Both the position numbers and the translations under genes were made by a program. The notes under the pieces are model-generated. The model saw only the letters and a list, made by a program, of their open reading frames with translations. It was not told the origin of the DNA and made no database searches. 7,471 bases of DNA from Alistipes sp. (GTDB lineage: Bacteria; Bacteroidota; Bacteroidia; Bacteroidales; Rikenellaceae), in assembly GCA_017501025.1 (NCBI GenBank), contig JAFVXS010000018.1, positions 1-7,471 on the forward strand, read 5' to 3'. How positions within the stretch are numbered: the first letter of the stretch is position 1; every line of letters starts with the position of its first letter. This document shows positions 1 to 6,535 of the stretch, piece by piece.

Positions 1-3000
1 CCTTCACACGCTCGATACCCAAAGCCTGTGCAGCCCAACGCAGACGCACCACATCGATAAGCTGTCGGGCTTCGTCGGGCAGTTGTCCGAAACGGTCCTC
101 CAAGCGACGTTCAAACTCGCAAAGTGCCACCTCATTAGTCGTCGAATCCAACTCACGATACAATCGCAGACGTTCTGCCTGCTGATTTACATAAGTTTCG
201 GGGAGTGAGGCATCTACACCCAACTCGACCGCCACATCATCGACATAACGGCTCTGCTCGGTAGCATCCGCATCGTCCGCCGCAAGACCACCCACATCGA
301 GGCCCTCATTTCGCAACTCGGCAACTGCTTCATCCATAATCTTTCGGTATGTTTCAAAGCCGATATCGGCAATAAATCCGCTCTGCTCTGCACCCAAGAG
401 GTTACCTGCTCCACGAATATCCAAATCCTGCATCGCAATATTGAAACCCGAGCCCAAATCCGAGAATTGCTCTATCGCCTGCAAACGACGACGAGCATCC
501 GACGTAAGCAACTCGTCGGCAGGCGATAACAGATAGCAATACGCCTTGCGGTCGCTACGTCCGACACGTCCTCGCAATTGGTGCAGATTGCTCAAACCGA
601 AGTGGTCAGCGTTGTTTATAATAATTGTATTTACATTCGGAATATCGACTCCGCTCTCGACAATAGAGGTTGCCACCAGAACATCGAACTCGCCATATAT
701 AAAGTCCATAATCACCCGCTCCAACTCCTGCGACTTCATTCGTCCGTGTGCCACTGCAACCCTTGCTTTCGGACAAAGGCGGGTTATCATACCCTGAATC
801 GATAGCAAATCTTCAACTCGATTGTGGATAAAATAGACCTGACCGCCACGCGACAACTCTGTCTCGACAGCATCCTGTATCAAAGCCTCCGAGAATGTAT
901 GCGACTCGGTAACTATCGGACGACGATTGGGCGGAGGGGTTGAGATTATCGACAAATCACGCGACCCCATCAGCGAGAATTGCAATGTTCGCGGTATCGG
1001 TGTTGCTGTAAGTGTCAGCGTATCGACAGCCACGCTCATCTGCGTCAGTCGCTCCTTCGCAGCCACTCCGAAGCGTTGCTCCTCGTCGATAATCAGCAAA
1101 CCGAGATCACGGAACTTCACCGAATCGCTCAACATCTTATGCGTACCTATCAGGATATCTATCTTGCCGAGTGCCAACTCTTCGGCTATACGTCGGCTAT
1201 CCTTGGCACTCTTCGAACGGTTGAGGTACTCAATCGTTATCGGGAAATCTCGCAGTCGTTCGCTAAACGAACGATAGTGTTGCAATGCGAGTATGGTCGT
1301 AGGCACCAACACCGCAACCTGTTTACCGTCGGTTGCTGCCTTAAACGCTGCACGAATGGCAACCTCGGTCTTACCGAAGCCCACGTCGCCACACAGCAAT
1401 CTATCCATAGGTCGCGACGACTCCATATCGCTCTTCACCGCCTCGGTGGCTCGTTGCTGGTCGGGAGTATCCTCCCACTGAAACGACGCTTCGAGCGACT
1501 TCTGTAAATATGTGTCGGGCGAGAATGCAAAGCCCTCGCTGGCACGACGTTTGGCATAGAGTTCTATCAATTGGCGAGAGATATCCTTAACAGCACGCTT
1601 CGCATTGGTTTTGAGCTTCTGCCACGCGCCACTACCCAATTTATGAATCTTGGGAACATCGCCATCGCCACTCTTATATCGCGAAATACGGTGCAGCGAA
1701 TGAACATTGACAAAGAGTACATCGCCATCACGATAGACAAGTTTTATTACCTCTCGGAGTTTGTTGCCATCGCTGATTTTCACCATTCCGTCAAAGCGTC
1801 CTACTCCGTGGTCGATATGAACTACATAGTCACCGACACGAAGAGCATTCAACTCGGCAATGGTCATCTGCTCATCACGCTTTATCTCGCCATTGATACG
1901 ATAGCGACGATAGCGGTCAAAAATCTGATGCTCGGTATAGATACTCAACATCATATCGCTATCGACAAAACCCTCGTGCAGAAGTTTTCGCAGCGGTTGC
2001 AGTTTTGCCCCGTCACGTCCTGCTTGGTGGAAAATCGTTTCGAGGCGTTCGACCTGCATACGATTCTCCGAGAGTATATAGCAGTCGTAGTTCTCTTGTC
2101 GCAGAGCGATAATCTCGTCCGCCAACATCTCGAAATTTCGATTTACGGCTCGCTGCGGACGTGTATGGAATATAACGGTTGCCGTTGCAGGTCGCTCTTT
2201 GATGTTGTTACGCAACAGAGCCAGCGTTGCCGTCTGCATCGACTCCAACAATTGCCGTCCCGATGCAAGTCGCTCGGCATAATCTGCTGCATCCTCTGCC
2301 GCATCTTTCAATATTTTGGTACGTAACTCATCCGTGCGACGCAACACATAATCGGGGTCCTTTATCCAATAGATTGCATCATCGCCCACATAGGATGCAA
2401 GTGTGATGCGACTCTGTTCCGCTCGGTTGGTGTTGGCGATAATATCGACATCGTCCATTCGCTGGCACGACAACTGATTCGATATCTCAAACTCTCGTAT
2501 CGACTCTATCTCGTCCCCAAAATATGCAAGACGATAGGGGCGACTCTGCGAATAGGAGAATATATCGACAATACCGCCTCGTACAGCATAGTGACCCGGC
2601 TCATAGACAAAATCGACACGGACAAAACCCAAATCATCGAGCAAATCGACCAACTGCGTGATAGGCAACGTCTCCCCGACTGCAACGTGTAGCGAACTAT
2701 TTGCCATCGACTCTTCATCGACAACCTTTTCGACCAGAGCCTCGGGATAGGTACATACAACAAGATAGTCATCTGCCGATAGTCGTCGAAGTTCATTGAG
2801 TGCATTTGTTCGCATAACAACCGCTTCGGCATCCTCGCTGCCATAAAGAATAGATCGCTTGTAGGAAGATGGGAAAAAGAGCACCCGTTTTTCGTCCAAC
2901 AACGCATAGAGGTCGTTCATAACGTATGCGGCAGAGTCTTTATCATCAGCCATAACAACGTGAATACCACGACGTTGCAATACCAATGCCGCCATATAGC

Positions 3001-3118
3001 ACGAAAGAGCAGAGCCGACTATCTCGTTCAGATAGACGGTACTGCCCTTACGTTTCAACTCTTTTTGCAGCGATGCAAACCCTGCGGTCTGCATCACACG
3101 CTCAACTATATGCTGCAT
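1..3118 (-). CDS. mfd: Transcription-repair coupling factor Mfd (C-terminus cut by window edge)
   Basis: Mfd is an ATP-driven DNA translocase that removes RNA polymerase stalled at DNA lesions and recruits UvrA for nucleotide excision repair. The frame is open for 1039 codons from ATG 3118 to the window edge. Domains in order: a UvrB-like N-terminal module with VRGGIVDIF at residues 179-187 and PYRLAYF at 194-200; R180, R196 and F200 keep the spacing of the UvrA-contact residues R165, R181 and F185 that I recall for E. coli Mfd. A CarD-like RNA polymerase-interacting domain follows, with VGDYVVHIDHGVGRF at 428-442. The translocase motor has Walker A GDVGFGKTE at 577-585, DEEQ at 678-681, LTLTATPIPRTL at 701-712 and the RecG/Mfd motif RGAGNLLGAEQSG at 902-914. 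The visible end, RLRWAAQALGIERVK, lies in the C-terminal D7 domain, so about 65-75 residues are missing. The start matches the family N-terminus, but no Shine-Dalgarno is visible. It lies 29 bases after the restored end of the RNase E/G gene, suggesting co-transcription. No frameshift was found. Confidence 0.97.
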   Translation of the reverse strand, partial: MQHIVERVMQTAGFASLQKELKRKGSTVYLNEIVGSALSCYMAALVLQRRGIHVVMADDKDSAAYVMNDLYALLDEKRVLFFPSSYKRSILYGSEDAEAVVMRTNALNELRRLSADDYLVVCTYPEALVEKVVDEESMANSSLHVAVGETLPITQLVDLLDDLGFVRVDFVYEPGHYAVRGGIVDIFSYSQSRPYRLAYFGDEIESIREFEISNQLSCQRMDDVDIIANTNRAEQSRITLASYVGDDAIYWIKDPDYVLRRTDELRTKILKDAAEDAADYAERLASGRQLLESMQTATLALLRNNIKERPATATVIFHTRPQRAVNRNFEMLADEIIALRQENYDCYILSENRMQVERLETIFHQAGRDGAKLQPLRKLLHEGFVDSDMMLSIYTEHQIFDRYRRYRINGEIKRDEQMTIAELNALRVGDYVVHIDHGVGRFDGMVKISDGNKLREVIKLVYRDGDVLFVNVHSLHRISRYKSGDGDVPKIHKLGSGAWQKLKTNAKRAVKDISRQLIELYAKRRASEGFAFSPDTYLQKSLEASFQWEDTPDQQRATEAVKSDMESSRPMDRLLCGDVGFGKTEVAIRAAFKAATDGKQVAVLVPTTILALQHYRSFSERLRDFPITIEYLNRSKSAKDSRRIAEELALGKIDILIGTHKMLSDSVKFRDLGLLIIDEEQRFGVAAKERLTQMSVAVDTLTLTATPIPRTLQFSLMGSRDLSIISTPPPNRRPIVTESHTFSEALIQDAVETELSRGGQVYFIHNRVEDLLSIQGMITRLCPKARVAVAHGRMKSQELERVIMDFIYGEFDVLVATSIVESGVDIPNVNTIIINNADHFGLSNLHQLRGRVGRSDRKAYCYLLSPADELLTSDARRRLQAIEQFSDLGSGFNIAMQDLDIRGAGNLLGAEQSGFIADIGFETYRKIMDEAVAELRNEGLDVGGLAADDADATEQSRYVDDVAVELGVDASLPETYVNQQAERLRLYRELDSTTNEVALCEFERRLEDRFGQLPDEARQLIDVVRLRWAAQALGIERVK

Positions 3119-3130
3119 AACACTGCTCTA

Positions 3131-3146
3131 TTGCACTGTTGCGCAA
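3131..3146 (-). other. Small inverted repeat in the rng-mfd junction
   Basis: On the coding strand TTGCGC and GTGCAA flank the loop AACA. They can form a 6-pair RNA hairpin containing one G-U pair. It lies just after the restored RNase stop codon and 12 bases before the mfd start. No T-run follows it, so it does not look like a terminator. A role in mfd translation or mRNA processing is possible but unproven, and a stem this short can occur by chance. Confidence 0.3.
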
Positions 3147-3147
3147 T

Positions 3148-3554
3148 TTACTCTTCCGTAGTAGAATCTGTCGCTACCGCCTTTTTACGACGTGGGCGAC
3201 GTGGTTTTGAGACCTTTTCAGCAGGCTGTTCATCGGATAGCTCTGCGGTTGGCTCGGTCGTTACCGCCTTTTTACGACGTGAACGACGTGGCTTTGAGAC
3301 CTTTTCGGCTGGTTGTTCCTCTGCAACAGAGACCTCCGTCGGCTCGGCTATCGGCTCTGTAACAACATCTGCTACCATCTCCGTTGCTGCCGCCTTTTTG
3401 CGACGTGAACGACGTGGTTTTGAGACCTTTTCAGCAGGTTGTTCCTCTGCAACAGGCACCTCCGACGGCTCGGCTATCGGCTCTGCAACAACATCTGCTA
3501 CCATCTCTGTCGCTGCCGCCTTTTTACGGCGTGAGCGACGTGGTTTTGAAACCT
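3148..3554 (-). pseudogene. Out-of-frame C-terminal tail of the RNase E/G gene
   Basis: This stretch encodes the natural end of the ribonuclease but lies one frame away from the main reading frame. In its own frame it reads as alternating basic (KVSKPRRSRRKKA) and acidic Pro/Glu-rich (AEPIAEPSEVPVAEEQPAE) segments, ending DSTTEE and TAA at 3148-3150. The sequence just before the break, EQQPAE (618-623), matches the EEQPAE that precedes KVSKPRR in the later copies, so the join is unambiguous. An in-frame ATG at 3504 exists, but it lies inside the repeat and has no ribosome binding site, so a separate 118-residue protein is unlikely. This segment also explains the otherwise geneless interval between the premature stop at 3498 and the mfd start. 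Whether the break is biological or a sequencing error cannot be decided from this window. Confidence 0.85.
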
Positions 3555-3572
3555 TTCGGCTGGTTGCTGTTC
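3176..3572 (-). repeat. Four-copy tandem repeat (126, 126 and 87 base spacing) in the RNase tail
   Basis: Four copies of a roughly 55-base core (accgcctttttacgacgtga on the plus strand, continuing through a conserved ccttttc block) begin at 3176, 3263, 3389 and 3515. The last three are spaced exactly 126 bases (42 codons) apart. The first is spaced 87 bases (29 codons), because the Glu/Pro-rich linker is shorter there. All spacings are multiples of three, as expected for a translated repeat. The two full 126-base units are nearly identical, which suggests recent duplication and makes copy-number change by recombination or slippage plausible. The copy at 3515 has TTT at 3554-3556 where the other three have TTTT, which causes the frameshift. 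Confidence 0.95.
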
Positions 3573-5423
3573 AATTACAACCTCCTCAACCACACTCTCT
3601 GTCACCTCCTCGACAATAGGTTCAACCTCTTGTCGGCTCACACTCTTGGCAGCCTCGGCATCTATGCGTTGCAACTGCTTCTCACGAGTCTGCTCCTCGA
3701 TATATACAGGCTTTTTAGGCTTCTGCTTTTGAGGATTCGGCTTAACCTCAACCTCTTTTTTAGACTCCTTTTTAGTATCCTTGTACTTCGACTCTACCCT
3801 GACCTTTTCACTCAATCGCTTTGCCTCCTCGTGACGACGACGTTGCTCCTCACGACGGCGACGACCAATATAGTTCGGATCGAGCATATTTTCGCCCTCC
3901 CTATCCTGATATTGAACATCGACCATTCCGAGGCTATGCTCCACGCGGATTGCAATCCAAACTCGGTATCGCAACATCCACTTCATTCGCAACGACCAAA
4001 TACCACGCTGTATGTAGGCTGCAACATAAGGACTCACAACCAAGCGGATATATCGCTCGCCGTGGTCTTGTGCCAACAACGATATCTGATTCTCGATTCT
4101 GCTGTCGAGCGATGCTGTCGGCTCGACCTTTCCTGTTCCTCCACACGTCGGACAAACATCCTGAATAGGCTGAATAACTACGGGACGAAGTCGCTGGCGA
4201 GTAATCTGCATCAAACCAAATTTGGTCAGTGGCAGAATCGTGTGGCGAGCCTTGTCGGTAGCCATCAGGCGTTGCATCTCGTCATAGAGCATCTGTCGGC
4301 TCTGCTGACGCTGCATATCTATAAAGTCAATAATGACGATACCCCCCAAGTCGCGCAGACGCACCTGACGTGCGATTTCGGCTGCGGCAGCAAGGTTGAC
4401 TTCAAGTACCGTCTGTTCGTGATTATCATCCGCCTTTGTTCGATTGCCCGAATTGACATCGATGACGTGCATCGCCTCTGTCGATTCGACCACCAGATAT
4501 GCTCCGCGTCGAAGCGAAACGTAGCGGGCAAAGAGCGATTTTATTTGGCGAGAGATGTCGAAATTGTCGAAAATCGGCACCGAACCGCGATAGAGTTTGA
4601 CAATCTTATCCTTCGAAGGATCAACTGAACGAACGTATGAAAGGATTTCGTTATACATCGCCTCGTCATCGACACATATCTGCGAAAACGAGCCATCGAG
4701 AGTATCACGAATAATGGTATTGGCACGACTCATCTCGCCCAACAACAGTGCAGGTGCTGTACGACGATGAATCTGTTGGCAGGTTTTGTTCCACTTCTCT
4801 ACCGCTGCCAAAATATCCTGCTCGATATCAAGGTCGGTAGCATTGACTGCCGCTGTACGGATGATAACTCCGAAGTTCTTTGGCAGAACCTTTGCCGCTA
4901 CACGACGCAGACGTTTCTTATCGTCGTTTGAGCGAATCTTCTGCGAGATAAAGACCTTTGACGAGAATGGCACCAACACAATATTACGGCCCGCAAGCGA
5001 TATATCGCACGTCAAACGCGGACCTTTGGTCGAGATTGCCTCCTTGGTAACCTGTGTCATCACCAAATCGCCGACTTTCAGATAGTTGCCAATCTTGCCA
5101 TCACGTTCGATACCCGCATCGAGCTTCATTGCTTCGAGTTTCAGCGGACGGTGCGATGGCAGACAACTATCGACAATCTTACAGAGCGACGGGAAGTGAT
5201 TTCCTAAATCCTGATAGTGAATAAAAGCGTCGCGTTCGTGGCCAATATTGATGAACGCGGCGTTAAGTCCGGGCATAATCTTGCGTACCTTGCCAAGATA
5301 GATATCGCCGACAGCAAAACCTGTCTGTGCTACATCCTTGCCAAGTTCAACCAATACCTTATCCTCGCACAAAGCGATAGAGATATCGGTCGATGTAACG
5401 TGTATTATCAGTTCACGATTCAT
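3498..5423 (-). CDS. rng: Ribonuclease E/G family endoribonuclease, tail truncated by a frameshift
   Basis: A single-strand-specific endoribonuclease of the RNase E/G family, acting in mRNA decay and rRNA maturation in the cytoplasm. The 641-residue product has an N-terminal S1-like RNA-binding region (about 36-130, with VGDIYLGKVRKIMPGLNAAF at 38-57). The RNase H-like catalytic region carries VIDVNSG at 320-326 (D322, matching E. coli RNase E D303) and VIIDFIDM at 363-370 (D366, matching D346). The zinc-link motif is CPTCGGTG at 424-431. From about 520 onward the chain is charged and low in complexity (RRRREEQRRR), like the disordered tails of this family. The reading frame is broken at codon 624: AGG stands where the other repeat copies encode AAG GTC, and 18 aberrant residues follow before the stop. 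With one A restored the product would be 758 residues. The core enzyme looks complete and probably active. ATG 5423 gives the family start MNRELIIHVT. The symbol rng is used for the family; rne/cafA would be equally defensible. Confidence 0.93.
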   Translation of the reverse strand: MNRELIIHVTSTDISIALCEDKVLVELGKDVAQTGFAVGDIYLGKVRKIMPGLNAAFINIGHERDAFIHYQDLGNHFPSLCKIVDSCLPSHRPLKLEAMKLDAGIERDGKIGNYLKVGDLVMTQVTKEAISTKGPRLTCDISLAGRNIVLVPFSSKVFISQKIRSNDDKKRLRRVAAKVLPKNFGVIIRTAAVNATDLDIEQDILAAVEKWNKTCQQIHRRTAPALLLGEMSRANTIIRDTLDGSFSQICVDDEAMYNEILSYVRSVDPSKDKIVKLYRGSVPIFDNFDISRQIKSLFARYVSLRRGAYLVVESTEAMHVIDVNSGNRTKADDNHEQTVLEVNLAAAAEIARQVRLRDLGGIVIIDFIDMQRQQSRQMLYDEMQRLMATDKARHTILPLTKFGLMQITRQRLRPVVIQPIQDVCPTCGGTGKVEPTASLDSRIENQISLLAQDHGERYIRLVVSPYVAAYIQRGIWSLRMKWMLRYRVWIAIRVEHSLGMVDVQYQDREGENMLDPNYIGRRRREEQRRRHEEAKRLSEKVRVESKYKDTKKESKKEVEVKPNPQKQKPKKPVYIEEQTREKQLQRIDAEAAKSVSRQEVEPIVEEVTESVVEEVVIEQQPAERFQNHVAHAVKRRQRQRW

Positions 5424-5473
5424 TTGCGAGATTACGATTTTCCCATTAAAATTAGTTGTACTTTACAAATAGG

Positions 5474-5508
5474 TAACGCTAAGGGGTCGTGACAACCCAT
5501 TAGCGTTA
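5474..5508 (-). terminator. Strong stem-loop between the 29-codon gene and the RNase gene
   Basis: A perfect 9-base inverted repeat (taacgctaa at 5474-5482, ttagcgtta at 5500-5508) is extended, after one G/A mismatch, by a 4-pair GGGT/ACCC inner stem with a 7-base loop. On the minus strand it is followed by CCTATTTG, only a weak T-run. It lies 42 bases after the small-protein stop and 50 bases before the RNase start. It could be a leaky terminator ending the HU transcript, an attenuator, or a processing site in the RNase leader. The structure is clear; the function is inferred. The plus-strand side is followed by ttgtttcc, but no plus-strand gene needs terminating here. Confidence 0.6.
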
Positions 5509-5550
5509 TTGTTTCCTATTGTCATTGAGCAATTTGCCACTTTCGGCAGA

Positions 5551-5640
5551 CTACTTCTTCTTGTGACGGTCCTTACGAAGACGCTTCTTGCGCTTGTGAG
5601 TAGCCATCTTATGACGCTTGTGCTTCTTTCCGTTTGGCAT
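5551..5640 (-). CDS. AURKAIP1/COX24-domain micro-protein, 29 residues (bS22/mS38-like)
   Basis: This open frame begins MPNGKKHKRHKMATHKRKKR and ends in KKK before TAG; about two thirds of its residues are Lys, Arg or His. The pattern (HKMATHKRKKRLRK) matches the small AURKAIP1/COX24-domain proteins annotated in Bacteroidetes. These resemble the mycobacterial ribosomal protein bS22 and mitochondrial mS38, which bind rRNA in the small subunit. A ribosomal role is therefore likely but inferred by family. The start is fixed because the family begins with MPNGKK. It follows HU by 38 bases, with an AT-rich leader and no Shine-Dalgarno, and probably shares the HU transcript. A strong stem-loop lies downstream. 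It is short enough for standard gene finders to miss. Confidence 0.85.
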   Translation of the reverse strand: MPNGKKHKRHKMATHKRKKRLRKDRHKKK

Positions 5641-5678
5641 AATTCTACAATTTTTATGATTAAAACTTTTTGTGTCGA

Positions 5679-5963
5679 TTATTTAACCTTTGCAAGGAAA
5701 ACCTTCGAAGGCTTGAATGCTGGAATATCGTGTGCAGGGATAGTGATTGCAGTTGTTACCGAAGTGTCGCGCGAAATGATACGGCCAACCTTCTCTGCAC
5801 GAGTCTTAACGATAAACGAACCGAAACCGCGAAGATAAACGCTCTCGCGATTACCCAACGACTCCTTTATCTCCTCCATAAACGCCTCTACGACCGTCTG
5901 AATCTGAACTTTCTCGATACCAGTCTTGTTAGCAATTGCACTAACGATATCTGCTTTTGTCAT
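5679..5963 (-). CDS. HU-family nucleoid DNA-binding protein
   Basis: A 94-residue member of the HU/IHF family, of normal length, which binds and bends DNA as a dimer. The N-terminal helical dimerisation half (MTKADIVSAIANKTGIEK, 1-18) is followed by the VYLRGFGSF signature at 42-50 and the beta-arm region at about 52-78. The C-terminal IPAHDIPAFKPSK (75-87) is the usual Bacteroidetes form of the HU ending. The arm reads GRIISRDTSV at 60-69, so it lacks the Asn-Pro of the GRNP arm tip whose proline intercalates into DNA in classical HU and IHF. Related Bacteroidetes proteins also tend to have non-RNP arms. The gene starts at ATG 5963 after an AT-rich leader and has its own promoter. The 29-codon gene and the RNase gene follow on the same strand. 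It cannot be assigned to a particular HU or IHF subunit. Confidence 0.95.
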   Translation of the reverse strand: MTKADIVSAIANKTGIEKVQIQTVVEAFMEEIKESLGNRESVYLRGFGSFIVKTRAEKVGRIISRDTSVTTAITIPAHDIPAFKPSKVFLAKVK

Positions 5964-6017
5964 AATAATTTTTTGTTTTAATTGTTAATATTTCATTTAC
6001 CTATCTAACGATGCTAT

Positions 6018-6033
6018 AATCGGTAAGCCGATT
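6018..6033 (-). other. 5'-leader hairpin of the HU transcript
   Basis: AATCGG and CCGATT flank a 4-base loop (CTTA on the coding strand), forming a perfect 6-pair stem. It lies directly downstream of the predicted -7 element, so the stem would form within the first bases of the HU mRNA. A 5'-terminal hairpin commonly protects transcripts from decay. That role is inferred here and depends on the predicted start site. Confidence 0.4.
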
Positions 6034-6040
6034 TTCGCCG

Positions 6041-6048
6041 CAAATATA
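6041..6048 (-). promoter_or_regulatory. Bacteroidetes-type -7 promoter element for the HU gene
   Basis: On the minus strand TATATTTG is an exact match to TAnnTTTG, the -7 element recognised by the primary sigma factor (SigABfr type) of Bacteroidetes. It is 78 bases upstream of the HU start, in an AT-rich intergenic region, which gives a leader of roughly 70 bases. No clean TTTG -33 box was found at the usual distance; TTTC and TTTT runs lie upstream. The promoter would drive HU and the micro-protein, and possibly the RNase gene by readthrough. Confidence 0.55.
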
Positions 6049-6124
6049 CATTTTATTTTGGAAACCGTAAAATTTCCTGTCACTTTTTTTGCTACATTTT
6101 CAAAATCAGTGCAAAAGAGTCTGC

Positions 6125-6532
6125 CTATATTCGATTGAACGCTGTCGCCAACGCCTCAACAGCCTGATCGAGACCCTTCTGTATCTTGCCACCGACCATC
6201 ATTCGCAACATCATATTGAGTTCGGCATGCAACACCAAACGGATACGTGTGTCGGTTGGAGATACCTCGTGTAGTTGAATCCAGAAACTGAAATCGACCG
6301 GCACTCCACCATCACCCGGCACAACTTTGATATGTTTATTCTCGACCCTGTCGGCAACAACCAACTTTACGACAAAGCCCTTAACCTTGAATGAGCAACT
6401 GTCGCGGTCGGCACTCCACTCCTCAACCTTGTCGGCAACAGCCGGTGTCAGGAGCGAGAAGTCCGAAATCATAGGAAATATTGTCGCCGCGCTCTTGAAT
6501 ATCTGCTGCTGTTTCGATTCGTATTTCTCCAT
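6125..6532 (-). CDS. SRPBCC-fold (START/polyketide cyclase-like) protein of unknown ligand
   Basis: This 135-residue protein has the length and pattern of single-domain SRPBCC proteins found across Bacteroidales. It has an N-terminal strand followed by the ATIFPMISDFSLLTP helix region (16-30). Next come alternating beta-strands (SCSFKVKGFVVKLVVADR), a FSFWIQL strand and a TRIRLVLHAELN strand (about 94-105). A long C-terminal helix (about 107-133, MMLRMMVGGKIQKGLDQAVE) closes the fold and lines the hydrophobic pocket in this superfamily. No catalytic residue can be assigned, and the ligand and role are unknown. There is no signal peptide or membrane segment, so it is probably cytosolic. It starts 3 bases after the deacylase stop, so the two are probably translated from one mRNA. 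It is the last gene of that cluster. Confidence 0.8.
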   Translation of the reverse strand: MEKYESKQQQIFKSAATIFPMISDFSLLTPAVADKVEEWSADRDSCSFKVKGFVVKLVVADRVENKHIKVVPGDGGVPVDFSFWIQLHEVSPTDTRIRLVLHAELNMMLRMMVGGKIQKGLDQAVEALATAFNRI

Positions 6533-6535
6533 AAT

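Noticed and set aside
1571..2326. 251-codon plus-strand open frame opposite mfd
   Set aside because: It is antisense to the uninterrupted Mfd frame, which contains the RNA polymerase-interacting domain here; no family resemblance is visible.
3545..3560. Programmed -1 ribosomal frameshift at the RNase tail
   Set aside because: The C GAA AGG context is not a recognised X XXY YYZ slippery site, and I saw no obvious stimulatory structure; a lost A in a short run explains it more simply.
3176..3572. CRISPR array or mobile-element repeats
   Set aside because: Spacings are multiples of three (126, 126, 87), the linkers are repeated as well, and the whole stretch is translated; there are no unique spacers or terminal inverted repeats.
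2960..3619. Plus-strand frame with repeated RRGFETFSAGCSS segments
   Set aside because: The apparent protein repeat is the complementary reading of the tandem DNA repeat in the RNase tail. The minus strand gives the family-consistent frame and stop.
3384..4628. 414-codon plus-strand open frame opposite the RNase gene
   Set aside because: It is leucine-rich low-complexity translation of the complementary strand of a clear RNase E/G gene, with no recognisable domain or leader.
5465..5476. TACCTATTTG as a promoter -7 element for the RNase gene
   Set aside because: It has two extra bases relative to TAnnTTTG and overlaps the foot of the stem-loop, so it is not a convincing match.
6061..6092. 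GGAAA/TTTCC inverted repeat followed by a T-run on the plus strand
   Set aside because: The stem has only five mostly A-T pairs and no plus-strand gene lies upstream. On the minus strand the T-run is missing, so it is not a supported terminator.
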